Of a stretch of DNA of 64,000 bases, positions 49,901 to 60,679 are shown piece after piece (position 1 is the stretch's first letter; every line of letters begins with the position of its first letter). This DNA is from Bradysia coprophila (lineage: Eukaryota > Arthropoda > Insecta > Diptera > Sciaridae). Both the position numbers and the translations under genes were made by a program. The notes beneath the pieces are model-generated. The model was not told the DNA's origin and ran no database searches. It worked only from the letters and a program-made list of their open reading frames with translations. The stretch covers positions 10,758,001 to 10,822,000 of the forward strand of contig NW_023503493.1 of NCBI RefSeq assembly GCF_014529535.1. Reading direction: 5' to 3'.

Positions 49901-52900
49901 GTTAATCAGCCCCTATCGTTTCATCAAACTTAAATTGATGTCGTCTGCTCATTTAAAAATTCTTTCATTACGAGAATTCATAACCAATCCAACAAGACCA
50001 CTTCATTATCATGTGTGAGCAAAATCACTACTCGCCAACTGAATTAAAATTCCGAAACAGGTGAATTGTATACAAACGCAGTCTATCAAAAGAAATTAAA
50101 TATCTCGACGGTCAGTCGCGCACTGACTGGCTTCAATTCAAACCCGTAATGTCTCCGGTATAGAAGATCGTATCATTTTTATTGTCTGACTGTGTGCATC
50201 GCATAAATTTCAAAACGAAACAAATTGCATTCAACGATAATGAATATAAAGAATAATGCGATTGTTTTCATTATCATCACGGTTTTCGTTTTATTCGAGA
50301 AACTCAAAGAATTTATGCATTCAATTCACTTATTTTGATGCGTACAGTTATGTGCTCATATTTATGGGGGTTGATGGTCGATCCCGAGACCTTTATGGGA
50401 AAATTAGCGGGAAAACAAGTTTTCTTATCAAAGGATTTTTTTCAACTTTTTTCAAGATAACGAGGTCGAGGTCGGTTTAAACAAACGCATTGGTTGGCAG
50501 TAGTAAAATTCATTGAAAGAAATTTCTTGGCAGATCATCTTGTTTGTGTCGAAACAGAAATATATATAAAACTTCGTACACAACAATCGTATGCTTGAGT
50601 TAGAACATTAGAGTTACCAAAAGAAAGTCGAAGATAACGTTCGGTGGGGATTAAACGAGCATAAAAGAAAAGATTTACAGTTGACGCCAGTGAAATTTAG
50701 ACATGAATTTGCTTCAGCTGTTATTCAGCTGGTCCACTCATACAAAAAAAGCTTGTATGTCGTTATACGGTTTTACCACTACCACTTGTATAAGCAAATT
50801 TTGTTTGTATAAAGCAGCTGAGAAACAGCTGAAGCAAATTCATGTCTGAATTTTGCTGGCGTCAACTGTAAGATGTGAATCAAAGTTTTTTTTTAAACAT
50901 TTCACTCAAGAACAGTGTATATCACACAATTGTCAATAAATCTCTTACTTCTTTGTTTAGAGTGTACACTTAACAAAATTACTGAAGTATCACTTTTTCC
51001 TTTTCAACAGATTCTACATAATTTCTAGATCCACAAATTTGACAGTCTTGATATTGAATGGTTTTTTTGGTTTTTATCCTAGTAAACTGGTCGTCATACG
51101 TGCGCGACAAAAAATTCAAAAATTTCATAATTTTATTGACAAGTCTTTAGTACCAGATCTATTACTTCACTAGTTACACATACACTTCAATTTACAACAG
51201 ACCGTTATTGTCGATAACAAATTATGAATGTAACGGTTAAAGTGCTACATGCTCGCGGTTACTAAATCTGGCGTGGCTGTCCTGTCTGGCTTCTGCAAGT
51301 TTGTTTGTTTACACGTACAAACGAGTACATACGGCTATTCAACTGTTATCGATAACGACGACAAAAATAATGACAAGTTATGGGTAATATGGTTCGTTAT
51401 ATAGTAAAATGTATCTTAAAACAATTGAAGTACAAGATTTGAAATCATCCGATTGAAAATACTTTGATAGATGGAAGTAATAGACCGGATAATAAGACTG
51501 GTCCTATGCTTTCCGTCTGCAACAGGCTAGTACTTTCCAAACACGTACGAAATATAGACACTAAAACATTCACCAGAGTTTTGCTCATTTTATTTTTTTT
51601 ATGTACCCAATCAACTGCTGGCTCAAGCAATTTCTAATAGAAATTAGCAGTCGTATTTTTGGTACACGGTATCTGAACGATCACAACTTAACCTAGTTAG
51701 TTCTCGATTAAAGTTAGTGTTCCGCGTTTAGTGTTCTAAAATTGGAATTCCATTTCAATTATCGTTTTTTTTTTGCCTTTATTGACACATTATCAGAGCT
51801 GCGACCTAGTTTTGTGTTAAAGTTATATAATGGATTCGCATATACATTTTTAAGATGGGTTGGTTGTTGACTACAGCGGGTATAAATAAGATTTAACGAT
51901 CGATTTCAATCGAATATAATATGTGAATGGATCCCGTTTAATGTGGAGAGAAATGATTGCCGGGCTTAACATTGGCTTAAAATAAATTATGAATAAACCT
52001 TTCAACGCCCAGGATATTTTCATAACAGATAGCATTTCGTTTAAAATTACAAACATCAACAACAAACAAGGTTAAATCAATTGACCACTGAAACCATAAG
52101 CATCACATTTGTATAACCCATCAATATATTATACAAAAGGCAAATAAAAACGGCAATCATTCAATTAACTTTTATGATATCGTTTGCGAACGAACGCGAA
52201 ACACGCAACCATAATAATATTTTTGTAGCTTATGTTGTAGGGCACAACATGGGTGATGATGATGGTCTCGGCTGGTTTGCGGTGTACATAAAACCAAACG
52301 AAAAGTAAAAATGCGTTCGTTTATAATAACTTGTTAGGGTTAGATGTTTCGAATGCTTTCGTTTTGATTTTATTCCGAAATTTTGTGCTTCATCATTTTA
52401 TGATTTCTTTATGATTTGTGCGAAAAATGTTATCTGTTCGAATGATGTGTAGACACGATTTATTCATTGCCAGTCGGAGAGAATCAACGACCTTGATTGA
52501 GTCGATGTGGAAAGAAATGCCTGTGTGTGTAATGTTCCGGTTCGTCCAAATAGAGACCCATCCAGTAAGTCCATTTTTGGACACGACGAGATTTTAATAC
52601 AGTGTAACAAAATGAAAAAAAAAAGAATTGATCAAAGATGCACCAACAAGAACTGTAGTATTACTTAGGCTTAAGGTATAAATAATTTCAAGAATCTCTT
52701 CTTTCATCCCATACAACAACCACAGTCGTGTAAAAACAACATTTCTAAGAATCTACCCAAAAACGCGCAAACGATACATAATAGCGTACATTTATATCAA
52801 CGATATTTTTGTATGTTGGTGATGACGAACTGGTTGATGCAACAGTACCGTTTCGTTTTATATTCAATTCGAAAATAAACGAGTTTACACCTGTGTGAGA

Positions 52901-55900
52901 TGTGATTGCAATGAAACAAATTAATAAATCTCTTATAATTATCATCAAGATTACGATCATTTCGAGGAGATGGGTGTGTTGGGTATAGTTGGTGATCGAA
53001 TGAAATTGGATACTTTACATAAAATTTAAACAGCTACTTCGGTTGGTTGTATATACTAATAAATAAAACATCAAAACCGTTGATGTATTGTAATGGGAAT
53101 GTGTAGATAATTCTGAATTGCGTAAGATATTTGCAGAAAAAGAAATTATGGAGAAAAGTCTTTTCGACAATCAGTAAATGAATTTCGTGTGCAGAATTAG
53201 CAACAGCTGTCGATACACCAGCTGGTGCACAGTCACATGAGAGCTCTTTAGATTTGTTCACATTCTTACTATTATTGTTAATGCGTAAAAAAAACTACTC
53301 ATACAACCACATGGTGGATAAACACCTGTTGTTATTCTACACAAGATATTCATTTACTGATTGTACATATAAAACACCAGAGATGTTCTTTCGCTATTGA
53401 TGACGTCGGGAAGTATTTATTTCTTAATAATTCCTTGCCTAAAGGCGTTTCAAGGATTACTGCTATAAGATATAATTCAAATGATGACTTTATGACACAT
53501 CACAACAAAACAAAATGTAAAAATATGATCACAGGTTCTCTAAGAACAGGATAAGACACCCACGAAGGCAGGTAAATTTCCAGTACACTCTTCTATTTTC
53601 TAGGTTCGGGATCAACTAAGAGAGGTCAGAACCTGGGTTTTTAGAACGTAGGTTCAGTCAAACAGGAAATAGTGGCAAATTCTATGTTGCGACAAATTTT
53701 TTTAGTTCCAAATTATACTTTAACAACGCACAACAGCATTTATTTTTACATGCAACAGCAACGATAACTTACTCTCTGACCTAAGACCTTTAGAAAAAAT
53801 TGAATCAAAATATCTTACTAATATGTACCCAAAGAATATTCTGCATATGATCAGTATTACTATCTGGTCTATTACTTCCATTGATCAAAGTAATTTTAAT
53901 CTGTTGATTTCAAATCTTGTACTTCAATTTTCTTAACATGCATTTTTCTATTTAAATGATCATATTACCCAGAGTATGCCATTATTTTTCTCGTCGTTGT
54001 CGATAACAGATGAATAGCCGATTGTGGACTACCAAACTGCTGTGACTACCGAATCTATTACTTCGCTTGATGTAAATATTTTCAACAAATGCCATTTCTT
54101 TTACTTCATGAGTTTTAACTTAAACTTTGCTATATAAGAACGTGTGAGCCAAAGCTAATCGCTTATATTCGTCTGTCGCTGTCGATAACAGATGAAACGT
54201 GGATATTTCATGATTGCTATAAATTTTAATTTTTGTAAGGTCTCGTTTCTTTCTTCGGTTTTATTTGTTCCACACGTATTCCACAACATAGAAATAACGC
54301 TCTTCTTTACGTTTATTCAATTCCACACGTAAGTGTGAGTGAAACGACTCTCCTCTTTACGCTTCTTTTGCTGACAACATGTGGAACAATTAAAGCTTTA
54401 GAATGCTAACCAAGTAATAGAACTTGATACAAATGAATACATTCGAAATGCATTCTGAACTGATTTCATAAAGTAGGCATTCAGAATGCATTTCAAACTC
54501 ATTTCAACACATTTTTACAAAGAGAATGAAATGAGAATGAAATGACAACAAGCAATAGATTTGTTGTCATTTCATATTTTTTGTGGGATGACGAGGTCTA
54601 TTTATATTTTTTACATATGTTATCGATGCAGTCTACTCACATATTTAGTCAGCTTTAAAACAAGAAATACTAAATTACATTAATCTTATAGAAACGGCTA
54701 GTCATTTGTTATCTACCACGATTAGTTGTGATAAATTGTAAAGAAATTGAAGAAATCTGAGAGAGGAGGTCAATGTGGTACACAAGGCGCTGTAATATTT
54801 AATTTACATGAAGAGCTAATTTCCAATTTGTTCTCTACTGTTCGTTTAACCCTGTCTTTGATGGTCGTTTGCGCTTTTGTTGTTAACGATTTACTTTTAA
54901 TTAAAAGCTTGTTGACGTAACGGAAATATTTAAACGTACTGTAAAGATACGAGCGGTTCGCCGTTTTCTGTTCATTTCAATTTCGAAAAGGTAATTTAGC
55001 TACATTGGACTGGCTAAATTGACCTCTCAACCCAGAAGATAATATAACATAATTCAATCGTTTGCAAACTCAGCGGTAAAGGTCGTATACAAATTTATGG
55101 AGGGAATGTGCAGAACATGTTTTTGTACTTCGATGGAAACTATTTTCACTATACTTACTCTCGAAAACATAACACAAAAATATAGTCGGGTCCATTAATG
55201 TTTTATGTATGAGCCTCTTATATTCCGATGCATGCGGATAGGCAAAACATGTATGCCATGTGCAGAGCTGTTCAATTTTTCGTTTGTAAAACTCAAAAAC
55301 ATATTTCTTTCGACATGTCCTTTGTATGCAGAGAAGATAATGTCTTAACCGATTGGTGATTTTTTTTCTTTCTTTTGCTTGCCTTCTCAACTTCATGTTG
55401 AAAAATTAATGCAATTCACCATTTAAGGAACAATATTGCGATTTTCTTGAAATTTATGTATGTTATAAACATATTGACAAGGACGTAGACGATGTAGGTT
55501 TTGAACAGAACAATGAAACTGAGAGAATCTACTTATTCATAAATTCATCTTATTACTGGGTTGGGATTAGGTTGATCTTCTTAATTTATAGGCTTAAACT
55601 TCCTCAGTGTATAAGCTAATCAAAAATTCAACATCTAAGTATTTATTTTGAGAATTTGATAGAGAATCTTTTACTTCACTATCTTCAACATTCGTTTTGA
55701 AGAGCACACTATACAGAGCTCGTCGTTTATTTTCCTCATTGTATTCAATAACAGCGTCCTGCAAAAGGTTGGTTAATATATATCTCGTTCAATGCAGTCA
55801 CCTTTAGCTCGGCTCAAAAAAAGACTAGTCCCTTTTTAAAATAAGATGATGATGATGATACTGAATCTTTGCTTTTCTTTTCTACCAATATCCTCAAACT

Positions 55901-58646
55901 CAACATATTGAACATCGATTCTGAAAGATAAGTTTCGAAAGAGGTATAGCCACCGGTCATTCAAAGCTTCGTAATATTATCCATATGGAATTTGGACCAC
56001 GCACTTTTGACTTTGAGTCTACTGTTTCAACTTCGAATCGAATTTCCGTTCATCTTTTCCGTACAGCGACAACAATAGAATGCAGGGACTATTTTTGGGA
56101 AAATACTTTCCCATATTTTTCAATTTACAAACACACACATGCGTAGACAGTTAAATCCGTATAGTCAGTTTTGTTTGTATGAGTGAATCAGTTGAAGTAA
56201 ACTTAGACTGAAATTTGATTGCCCTTTGCTATATGGGATAAGTCAAGAAAATGTGGAAGAAAACGGAAAATTATTTTTTCAAAAAATGTCCCTGATAGGA
56301 AATCGCAACCTTTTGCAGCGAAAAATAGCTATTCGAGAACATGTTTGAAACACTCTCATTTAATCCGATCTATTCCATACTATTTTGAACTCTTCATTCT
56401 TTATAAACGCCAAATATTTCATTCCGTCACTGGTTCTCGATAACAGCAGAGGTCAATCGCGTATATAAACAAATAAAAAATAAAAAAACGGGAGGGAAAA
56501 AAGTACAAAAAAATTGCTTTTGTTTGTAAAACTGCATAATTCGTCGAGTATGTGCATTTCGAATTGGAATGTATTTTATAGTGGTTTCTTTGGCTGGAAA
56601 CATACTGAAAAGATATCTTATAATTCAATCTTTTTGACAAATTGATGGTCGCCGCCATGGCATGCGATTAAAGGTTTTTTTTTTCTTCGTCTTCGTTTTG
56701 TTTTTAAATTTTATTGTTTCATTTTGTAGTAGCTATTTTGACCGTGTGACAAAATTTAAAACGGTTTTGTATTTTTCGAATGCGTAGAATATTTTATAGG
56801 AGAAGATGTAGTCCGAATAAGAAATTTGTTGACCGAAAAAAAAGGGAAACAATAAAAATTTCTTGTTAAATAAAATATTGACCTAAGCCAATCGTTTCGA
56901 TAAAACAAAGCATTTTGACCTTGACATTGATATAGGATTTTCATCATTCATCATACTAAAAGGCACACCTCAATACAAAAAAAATGTATTTCCCTTGCAT
57001 CAATGTACAACGATTTTTAGTATCTACCTTCACGATACTGTAAGTTTTCCGTTGAAAAGGTCGCGATAAAAACATAAACCTCAATTCAGTTGTTCACTCA
57101 TCATAACGAGAAAAAGTAATAAGCAAATTGGTTCGTCGAACAGGCGGTAAAACATGTTCACATAAAATAAAATGTCTACGTTGGGTAATTGATTGTTGGC
57201 AGAGTCAACTGCGCATCCACTTTGTGTTTCATAAACTTTGATGTTATCGACTGAAATCTTTATTAGTTCTTGATATTTATTAAACAATAAGTTGATACTC
57301 ATTCAATTGAATCGATTTAAGGTGCGGAAAATTTTTGCTATGATTTGCCAGAAACAAAAATAGGAACAACACCGCGAAGAATTTATTGAGAGTTGATGTG
57401 TTGTGTGTTCGGTTGGTTTGTTGGGTAAAAATACAACACGTTTTAAACATCTTTTTGTTTAGGTCACGAAATTGAGTATAGCTGTTGAGTTCTTAGATGG
57501 TACTATTGTCTGATTGTGTTTGAGACCACCAACTAAACAATTTTGAGGGCTAAAACTTGAGCACTCCGAAACTCACTGGAATATCGACATAAAACATAGC
57601 TAACGCCGACCCGTACGAAACACCTATTCGTATCAAAAGCCTTTAATGTGAAACTCTTCATTTCTCTTACTTCATTTTCTTCTCTGCTGAAAAACTATTC
57701 TTCCTTTTAAATCACTTACATTATCCACTCTTTGCCTTGTTATCATATACAATTAAATTGCCGGAGGCAATATAGACAGCCCCGTACGAAATCAAATTTC
57801 ATAAATTCCTATTTAAACAGCTATATACCGCTATATTTACCTATATTTCACTGTAAATAAACATTTCACAGAGGAATATGCTATTATATAGCTCTATATG
57901 CCTGTATATAGCTCAATATAGCTGTATATAGGTATATATAGATGTCCATATATGGAATCCCTGAAACCCCTCACACTTAACACATTATTTCCATGTTAAC
58001 AGAAACTCTCTAAGCATCATTTTTCCCACTTTATATTGTTTTACTAAAATCCAATATGGCCGCCGGCAGCCATTTTGTTAGGAGACCGGAAATAGTACCG
58101 ACGCTTTACATTCGTTAATACCTTTCAAACAAAAAAAAATTCATGAAATTCGGTCAAAATTTACTCGAGATATTGTCAAAATACACCACGTTCACTGTAC
58201 TTCCGAGTAGCCAGATAAGAGCTCACTCCAAGAGACCTAGCTCACGCTCCGGAGAACATAATTTCATAAACTTTTTTTTCCCTGATTGGTACGGTCAATA
58301 CCTATCTAATAAAGCTAAAACGAACGAAATATGTTCAAAAACTGCTTGCCGCCCTGTGCCTGTTTCACACCAAGGGGTCTAACTCACAAGTCGGTCATCC
58401 GATTTCCATAAACTTTTTTTTTGTCGATCGGTATTGTAAATATCTTTCATTCGATGTATCATTTACGAGTATAGCGTTTATATGTCCGGAGATATCTTCG
58501 AAAAACCGTAAAGCACTTATTGGGCCCCAGCTCAGGAGGGGTCGATCCAAAATCACTCATCTTCGAACTTAGCCTGTCTTTTGACATTACCAAACGGGGA
58601 AAAAAAGAATTTTCAAAATCGGATGCGTTTTACTCAAGTTATCGTG

Positions 58647-58678
<32 letters not shown>

Positions 58679-60679
58679 TGGACATTTTTTTTTTCGCGGA
58701 TTTGGCATCTCTAGACAACCACAATAGGTTTCCCCTTACTCAGGGAGTCCAATTCGACGTGTTACAAACGTATGCGTAAACCTATAAGACCCCAGTACTT
58801 CGTACGGGTCTAAAAATTTGTATAACAATGGGGGATAGAAGTTTTAGCAGACCCATATTGTTGGATTAAACTTGATTTTAAAAGAGAAATATTTTTTATA
58901 AAAAATGTCGATAATTATGTAGCCCTTGCTACAGGGCAACTCAAAAAAACTTAAATATTGATCGCTGAACGGATCGTAGAGTCATACTTTGTGAGCAATT
59001 TTTTTTTAAATAAACTGTGTGCTTAAACTGTGTGTGAGGCTGTATGCCTCAACATGGAACAATTTTTTACTTAGAATCATATTTTGAGTCGAATTTGGCA
59101 AACATCAATTCGCCATTCGGTTCGGAGGCCATGTCATCGAAAAACACATGACTGACACATGTACAAACTTTTTGCGTCAGGTTAGACTTATCCAACGAAA
59201 CCAATTTAAAACAAACAAAACAATTCTGATATTTCCAAGTAAAAATTTAAATTCTAAGGTTGACTTGTGAGTTTTGGTCTCTTTTAATTTGAGAATTTTT
59301 TTTTATACTGCTTCCAACGAACATCATGCGCACGCATCTATAAAATGCGAATTTTATTATTCAGCATGAAATTTCTTTATCTATATCGTCATCACCTTTT
59401 CATGGGTCAGAAGTCATACGCAGCAGTTTAGCAATGCTAGGAGAAAATTTTGGATTTTTTTGTAGAACATTTATCATGTTTCGGTACTAAACAAGGGGTA
59501 ATCGAAAAATTGGGGACCGATTTTATGTCGATTTGCAAGAGAAAACACTAAAATCGTTTGGAGAACACTTGCAAGATTTCTGACCTTTAACCTGTTACAT
59601 GCGGCAAGCATATGACCAGTCTATTACTTCCATCGATCAAAGTATTTTTAATCGGATGACTTCAAATCTTGTACTTCATTTTTTTAAACCATATAAAGCA
59701 ACGTCGTCGTCGTCGTCGTTATCGATAACAGATGAATAGCCGTATGTGACAGGTTAAGAAACTTGCACCGATCATCGTAAATCCTTATGAATTGAGATAA
59801 ACAAATCATTGAAAGCTTATTATCCATCCTCAAAAATTCCTTCATTCGGACTGGGAATCTCTCAACGCAAACCCACAATAATTCGAAATTAATCAAAAAA
59901 TAATCAATTCAAATTGTGCTTGAAATTTTCTCTTAAATCATCAAAATGAAAATGCATTTTAAACACTTCGATTGACTAGCTGACAAACAAAACTGGAATA
60001 TTTTACAAACACATCAGGTCAAAAGTGAATTTATTATCGGAGATTATTATAGAGTAACGCATCTTGAAAAATAATCGTAAATGACATCGTTGATACCCAC
60101 ATCCGTATGGTTAACTATATATAATTCATACACTTTGTCAGCTTTATAGATGTAATTTGACAGTATGGTCTTACAATATGCATTAATATCGCCACACCAG
60201 TGAATAATATTGTTTCCAATACAGTGTATGTTGTGACCTCAATTGACCCAATGTGATGCCCAATTTAGTAATTTTTATCTTCGTACCACTTAACCGTATG
60301 TTCAGTGGTCAGTCATCGACTCTTTTTGGGATTTTTTTACCCATATTTTCCTGAGTTTTCCCACATTTTCCTTAATTTTCTCATAAAGTCCTTTTGGGAT
60401 AATTTGGATAAAATGTAGGAAAATGTGCGGAAATGTTTTCCCAAAAATAGTCTCTGGTTTCAGTCGACATTTTAGTGAATTTGTTCAATGTTTTCAACCT
60501 TGCACGATGCTTCAACTAAAGTCCCAATTTTTCTTTTTTCAATTTTCAGGCTTGTGCTCCACGATACGTTTTCCACACGATGAACCCAAGAAAAGTCGAA
60601 AGAGTGGAACCAGTTGGAACATGCTTTTTGGTGAAGAACAATTTCCAAGATGTTACTCAATATTCTCCGTGTAGAACAA
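31959..60679 (+). CDS. if: Integrin alpha subunit, PS2-like, N-terminal part (gene continues past the window)
   Basis: Four coding exons, 31959-32131, 38573-38700, 48478-48575 and 60550-60679, are in phase and give 176 residues. Residues 1 to about 25 are a signal peptide ending KCSA, then the mature start FNVDTVNYIRH. The beta-propeller begins with the first FG-GAP unit (MFGFSVALH...SWVIVGAPQA...GGAVYRCDI) and continues with SGQWFGATVSSAG...ACAPRYVF, PVGTCFLV and YSPCRT. The QWFGATV...ACAP...DPVGTC-type pattern is that of RGD-binding alpha chains, so alpha-PS2 (inflated) is the best match; another alpha-PS type is not excluded. Alpha chains pair with a beta chain at the cell surface and bind matrix. 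The introns are 6.4, 9.8 and 12 kb. The next propeller exon was not found before 64000. Confidence 0.85.
32132..38572 (+). other. Integrin intron 1 (6.4 kb)
   Basis: Starts gtaagt, ends ttttacag. It contains fragments of the dispersed TATTACTTC/CGATAACAG family near 34229-34340, 35500-35560 and 37020-37125, a shared CTCGGACAAGAATGA block at about 35380 and 37226, the lone foldback end near 34022-34048, and the mariner-like element at 37480-37949. No gene is supported. Confidence 0.6.
37480..37949. mobile_element. Mariner-like MITE (CAGCTG family) with a nested interior
   Basis: The left end CAGTCAACGTCAGTTGAATT and the inverted right end ...CGTTTACTG match imperfectly. Both arms carry the TTCAGCTG/CAGCTGAA block, and TA stands at 37478-37479 and 37950-37951. 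The middle is a relative of the foldback at 8750-8930. The family also has copies at 50678-50867 and partial ones near 5700, 47710 and 56165. Confidence 0.75.
40007..40105. repeat. Tandem duplication of an AATTAATCCGA...ACAGATGGCAT unit
   Basis: Two imperfect copies of about 55 bases, each with AATTAATCCGA, ATCGGATTTTTTT and CAACAGATGGCAT in the same order, stand next to a copy of the dispersed integrin-intron repeat. Confidence 0.65.
40133..40241. mobile_element. hAT-like mini-MITE (CAGGGCCTATTTTTG family)
   Basis: The 109-bp element has inverted ends CAGGGCCTATTTTTG and CAAAAATAGGGCCCTG and a perfect 8-bp duplication GGTCGTCT (40125-40132 and 40242-40249). Confidence 0.9.
43350..43441. repeat. 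Foldback with GCATAAAA ends
   Basis: GCATAAAAAACTTAGTGCAA pairs imperfectly with TTGCACTAACTGTTTTATGC, and ATGAGAT with GCATCTC further in, around a loop of about 35 bases. Confidence 0.6.
44247..44462. mobile_element. hAT-like MITE, CAGGGACTATTTT family
   Basis: The right end GGAAAATAGTCCCTG and left end CGGCCTATTTTTCGG are degenerate inverted repeats. The 8-bp duplication CACAAAAA is exact (44239-44246 and 44463-44470). The interior is made of TTAAGAATTTTAGGAATT-type repeats. Confidence 0.8.
44941..45248. mobile_element. Probable hAT-like element with CAGGGCTTATT ends
   Basis: CAGGGCTTATT at the left and AATAAGCCCTG at the right are exact inverted ends, and the interior has the same AATTCTTAAAA-type filler as the element at 44247-44462. 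No target duplication is visible, so this is less sure. A strong hairpin is nested at 45090-45186. Confidence 0.6.
45090..45186. repeat. Near-perfect hairpin with 43-bp arms and a 9-base loop
   Basis: The arm running AAAATGAAAGC ... TTTTTGACAAT is followed, after a loop of about nine bases, by its reverse complement with only one or two mismatches. It lies in integrin intron 2 and would be transcribed. It could be a MITE or a hairpin RNA source. Confidence 0.75.
48041..48063. repeat. GTGA/GTAA short tandem repeat
   Basis: About five tetranucleotide units of GTGA or GTAA type. Confidence 0.7.
48263..48347. mobile_element. Small MITE-like insertion with GTAAGCAC/GTGCTTAC ends
   Basis: The 85-bp segment is flanked by an exact 9-base direct repeat AGTTCTCAC (48254-48262 and 48348-48356). 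It carries GAGGGGGTAAGCAC near one end and GTGCTTACTCCATC near the other. The class is uncertain. Confidence 0.6.
50678..50867. mobile_element. Mariner-like MITE, best copy of the CAGCTG family
   Basis: The inverted repeat starts CAGTTGACGCCAG and runs about 55 bases per arm, through GACATGAATTTGCTTCAGCTG, around a short centre. TA flanks both sides (50676-50677 and 50868-50869). It is 190 bp with no coding capacity. Confidence 0.85.
51333..51486 (-). repeat. Copy of the dispersed TTAA-family repeat, minus orientation
   Basis: Reverse-complement match to 59591-59753 over GGCTATTC.ACTGTTATCGATAACGACGAC, TGAAGTACAAGATTTGAA and GGAAGTAATAGAC. The ends are decayed. Confidence 0.7.
53532..53575. 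repeat. Lone end of the CAAGGTTCTGAAAGAAC MITE
   Basis: CAGGTTCTCTAAGAACAGGATAAGACACC followed by CACGAAGGCAGG resembles the left ends at 962 and 19098. No partner end is found downstream, so it is a truncated copy. Confidence 0.65.
53868..54020 (+). repeat. Copy of the dispersed TTAA-family repeat
   Basis: It has in order TCTATTACTTCCATTGATCA, TTCAAATCTTGTACTTCA, and CGTCGTTGTCGATAACAGAT followed by GAATAGCC, as in 59591-59753. Confidence 0.7.
54053..54200 (+). repeat. Copy of the dispersed TTAA-family repeat
   Basis: A diverged copy directly after the previous one, with TCTATTACTTC, TTCTTTTACTTCAT, CTATATAAGAAC and GTCGATAACAGATGAA in order. Confidence 0.65.
56093..56294. mobile_element. 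hAT-like MITE, CAGGGACTATTTTTGGG family
   Basis: It starts CAGGGACTATTTTTGGG and ends CAAAAAATGTCCCTG. The flanks ATAGAATG and ATAGGAAA agree only in part, which may be an aged duplication. A CAGCTG-family fragment is nested near 56165. Confidence 0.55.
57772..58812. mobile_element. Microsatellite-bearing repeat with CCCGTACGAA ends
   Basis: The left end has CCCCGTACGAAAT and the right end CTTCGTACGGGTC. The interior has an AT-rich TATAGCTATATA-type stretch near 57820-57950 and a GACA/GACG tandem array near 58650-58684. A second left-end-like GACCCGTACGAAA is at 57608-57620, so the true left border may be there. The mode of movement is unknown. Confidence 0.6.
58650..58684. repeat. GACA/GACG microsatellite
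   Basis: About eight tetranucleotide units of GACA and GACG inside the CCCGTACGAA repeat. Confidence 0.85.
59591..59753 (+). mobile_element. Type copy of the dispersed family: TTAA-flanked piggyBac-like MITE
   Basis: TTAA stands at 59587-59590 and 59754-59757. The inverted ends CCTGTTACATGCGGC and GCCGTATGTGACAGG differ at two positions. The interior carries the TATTACTTC, CTTGTACTTCA and ATCGATAACAGATGA boxes that mark at least ten other copies in the window. It is 163 bp, non-coding. Confidence 0.8.
60320..60456. repeat. Decayed copy of the CAGGGACTATTTTTGGG family
   Basis: GACTCTTTTTGGGATTTTTT at the left and TTTTCCCAAAAATAGTCTCTG at the right are inverted, with TTTTCCTNA-type filler inside. 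No duplication is visible. It ends about 95 bases before integrin exon 4. Confidence 0.55.

Larger units (their letters stand above)
48576..60549 (+). other. Integrin intron 3 (12 kb)
   Basis: Bounded by gtaagt and tttcag. It is dense in transposon copies: mariner-like MITE at 50678-50867, both orientations of the dispersed TTAA-flanked family (51333-51486 minus; 53868-54020, 54053-54200, about 55640-55755 and 59591-59753 plus), a lone MITE end at 53532, a hAT-like element at 56093-56294, and a microsatellite-bearing element at 57772-58812. No gene is supported. Confidence 0.6.
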
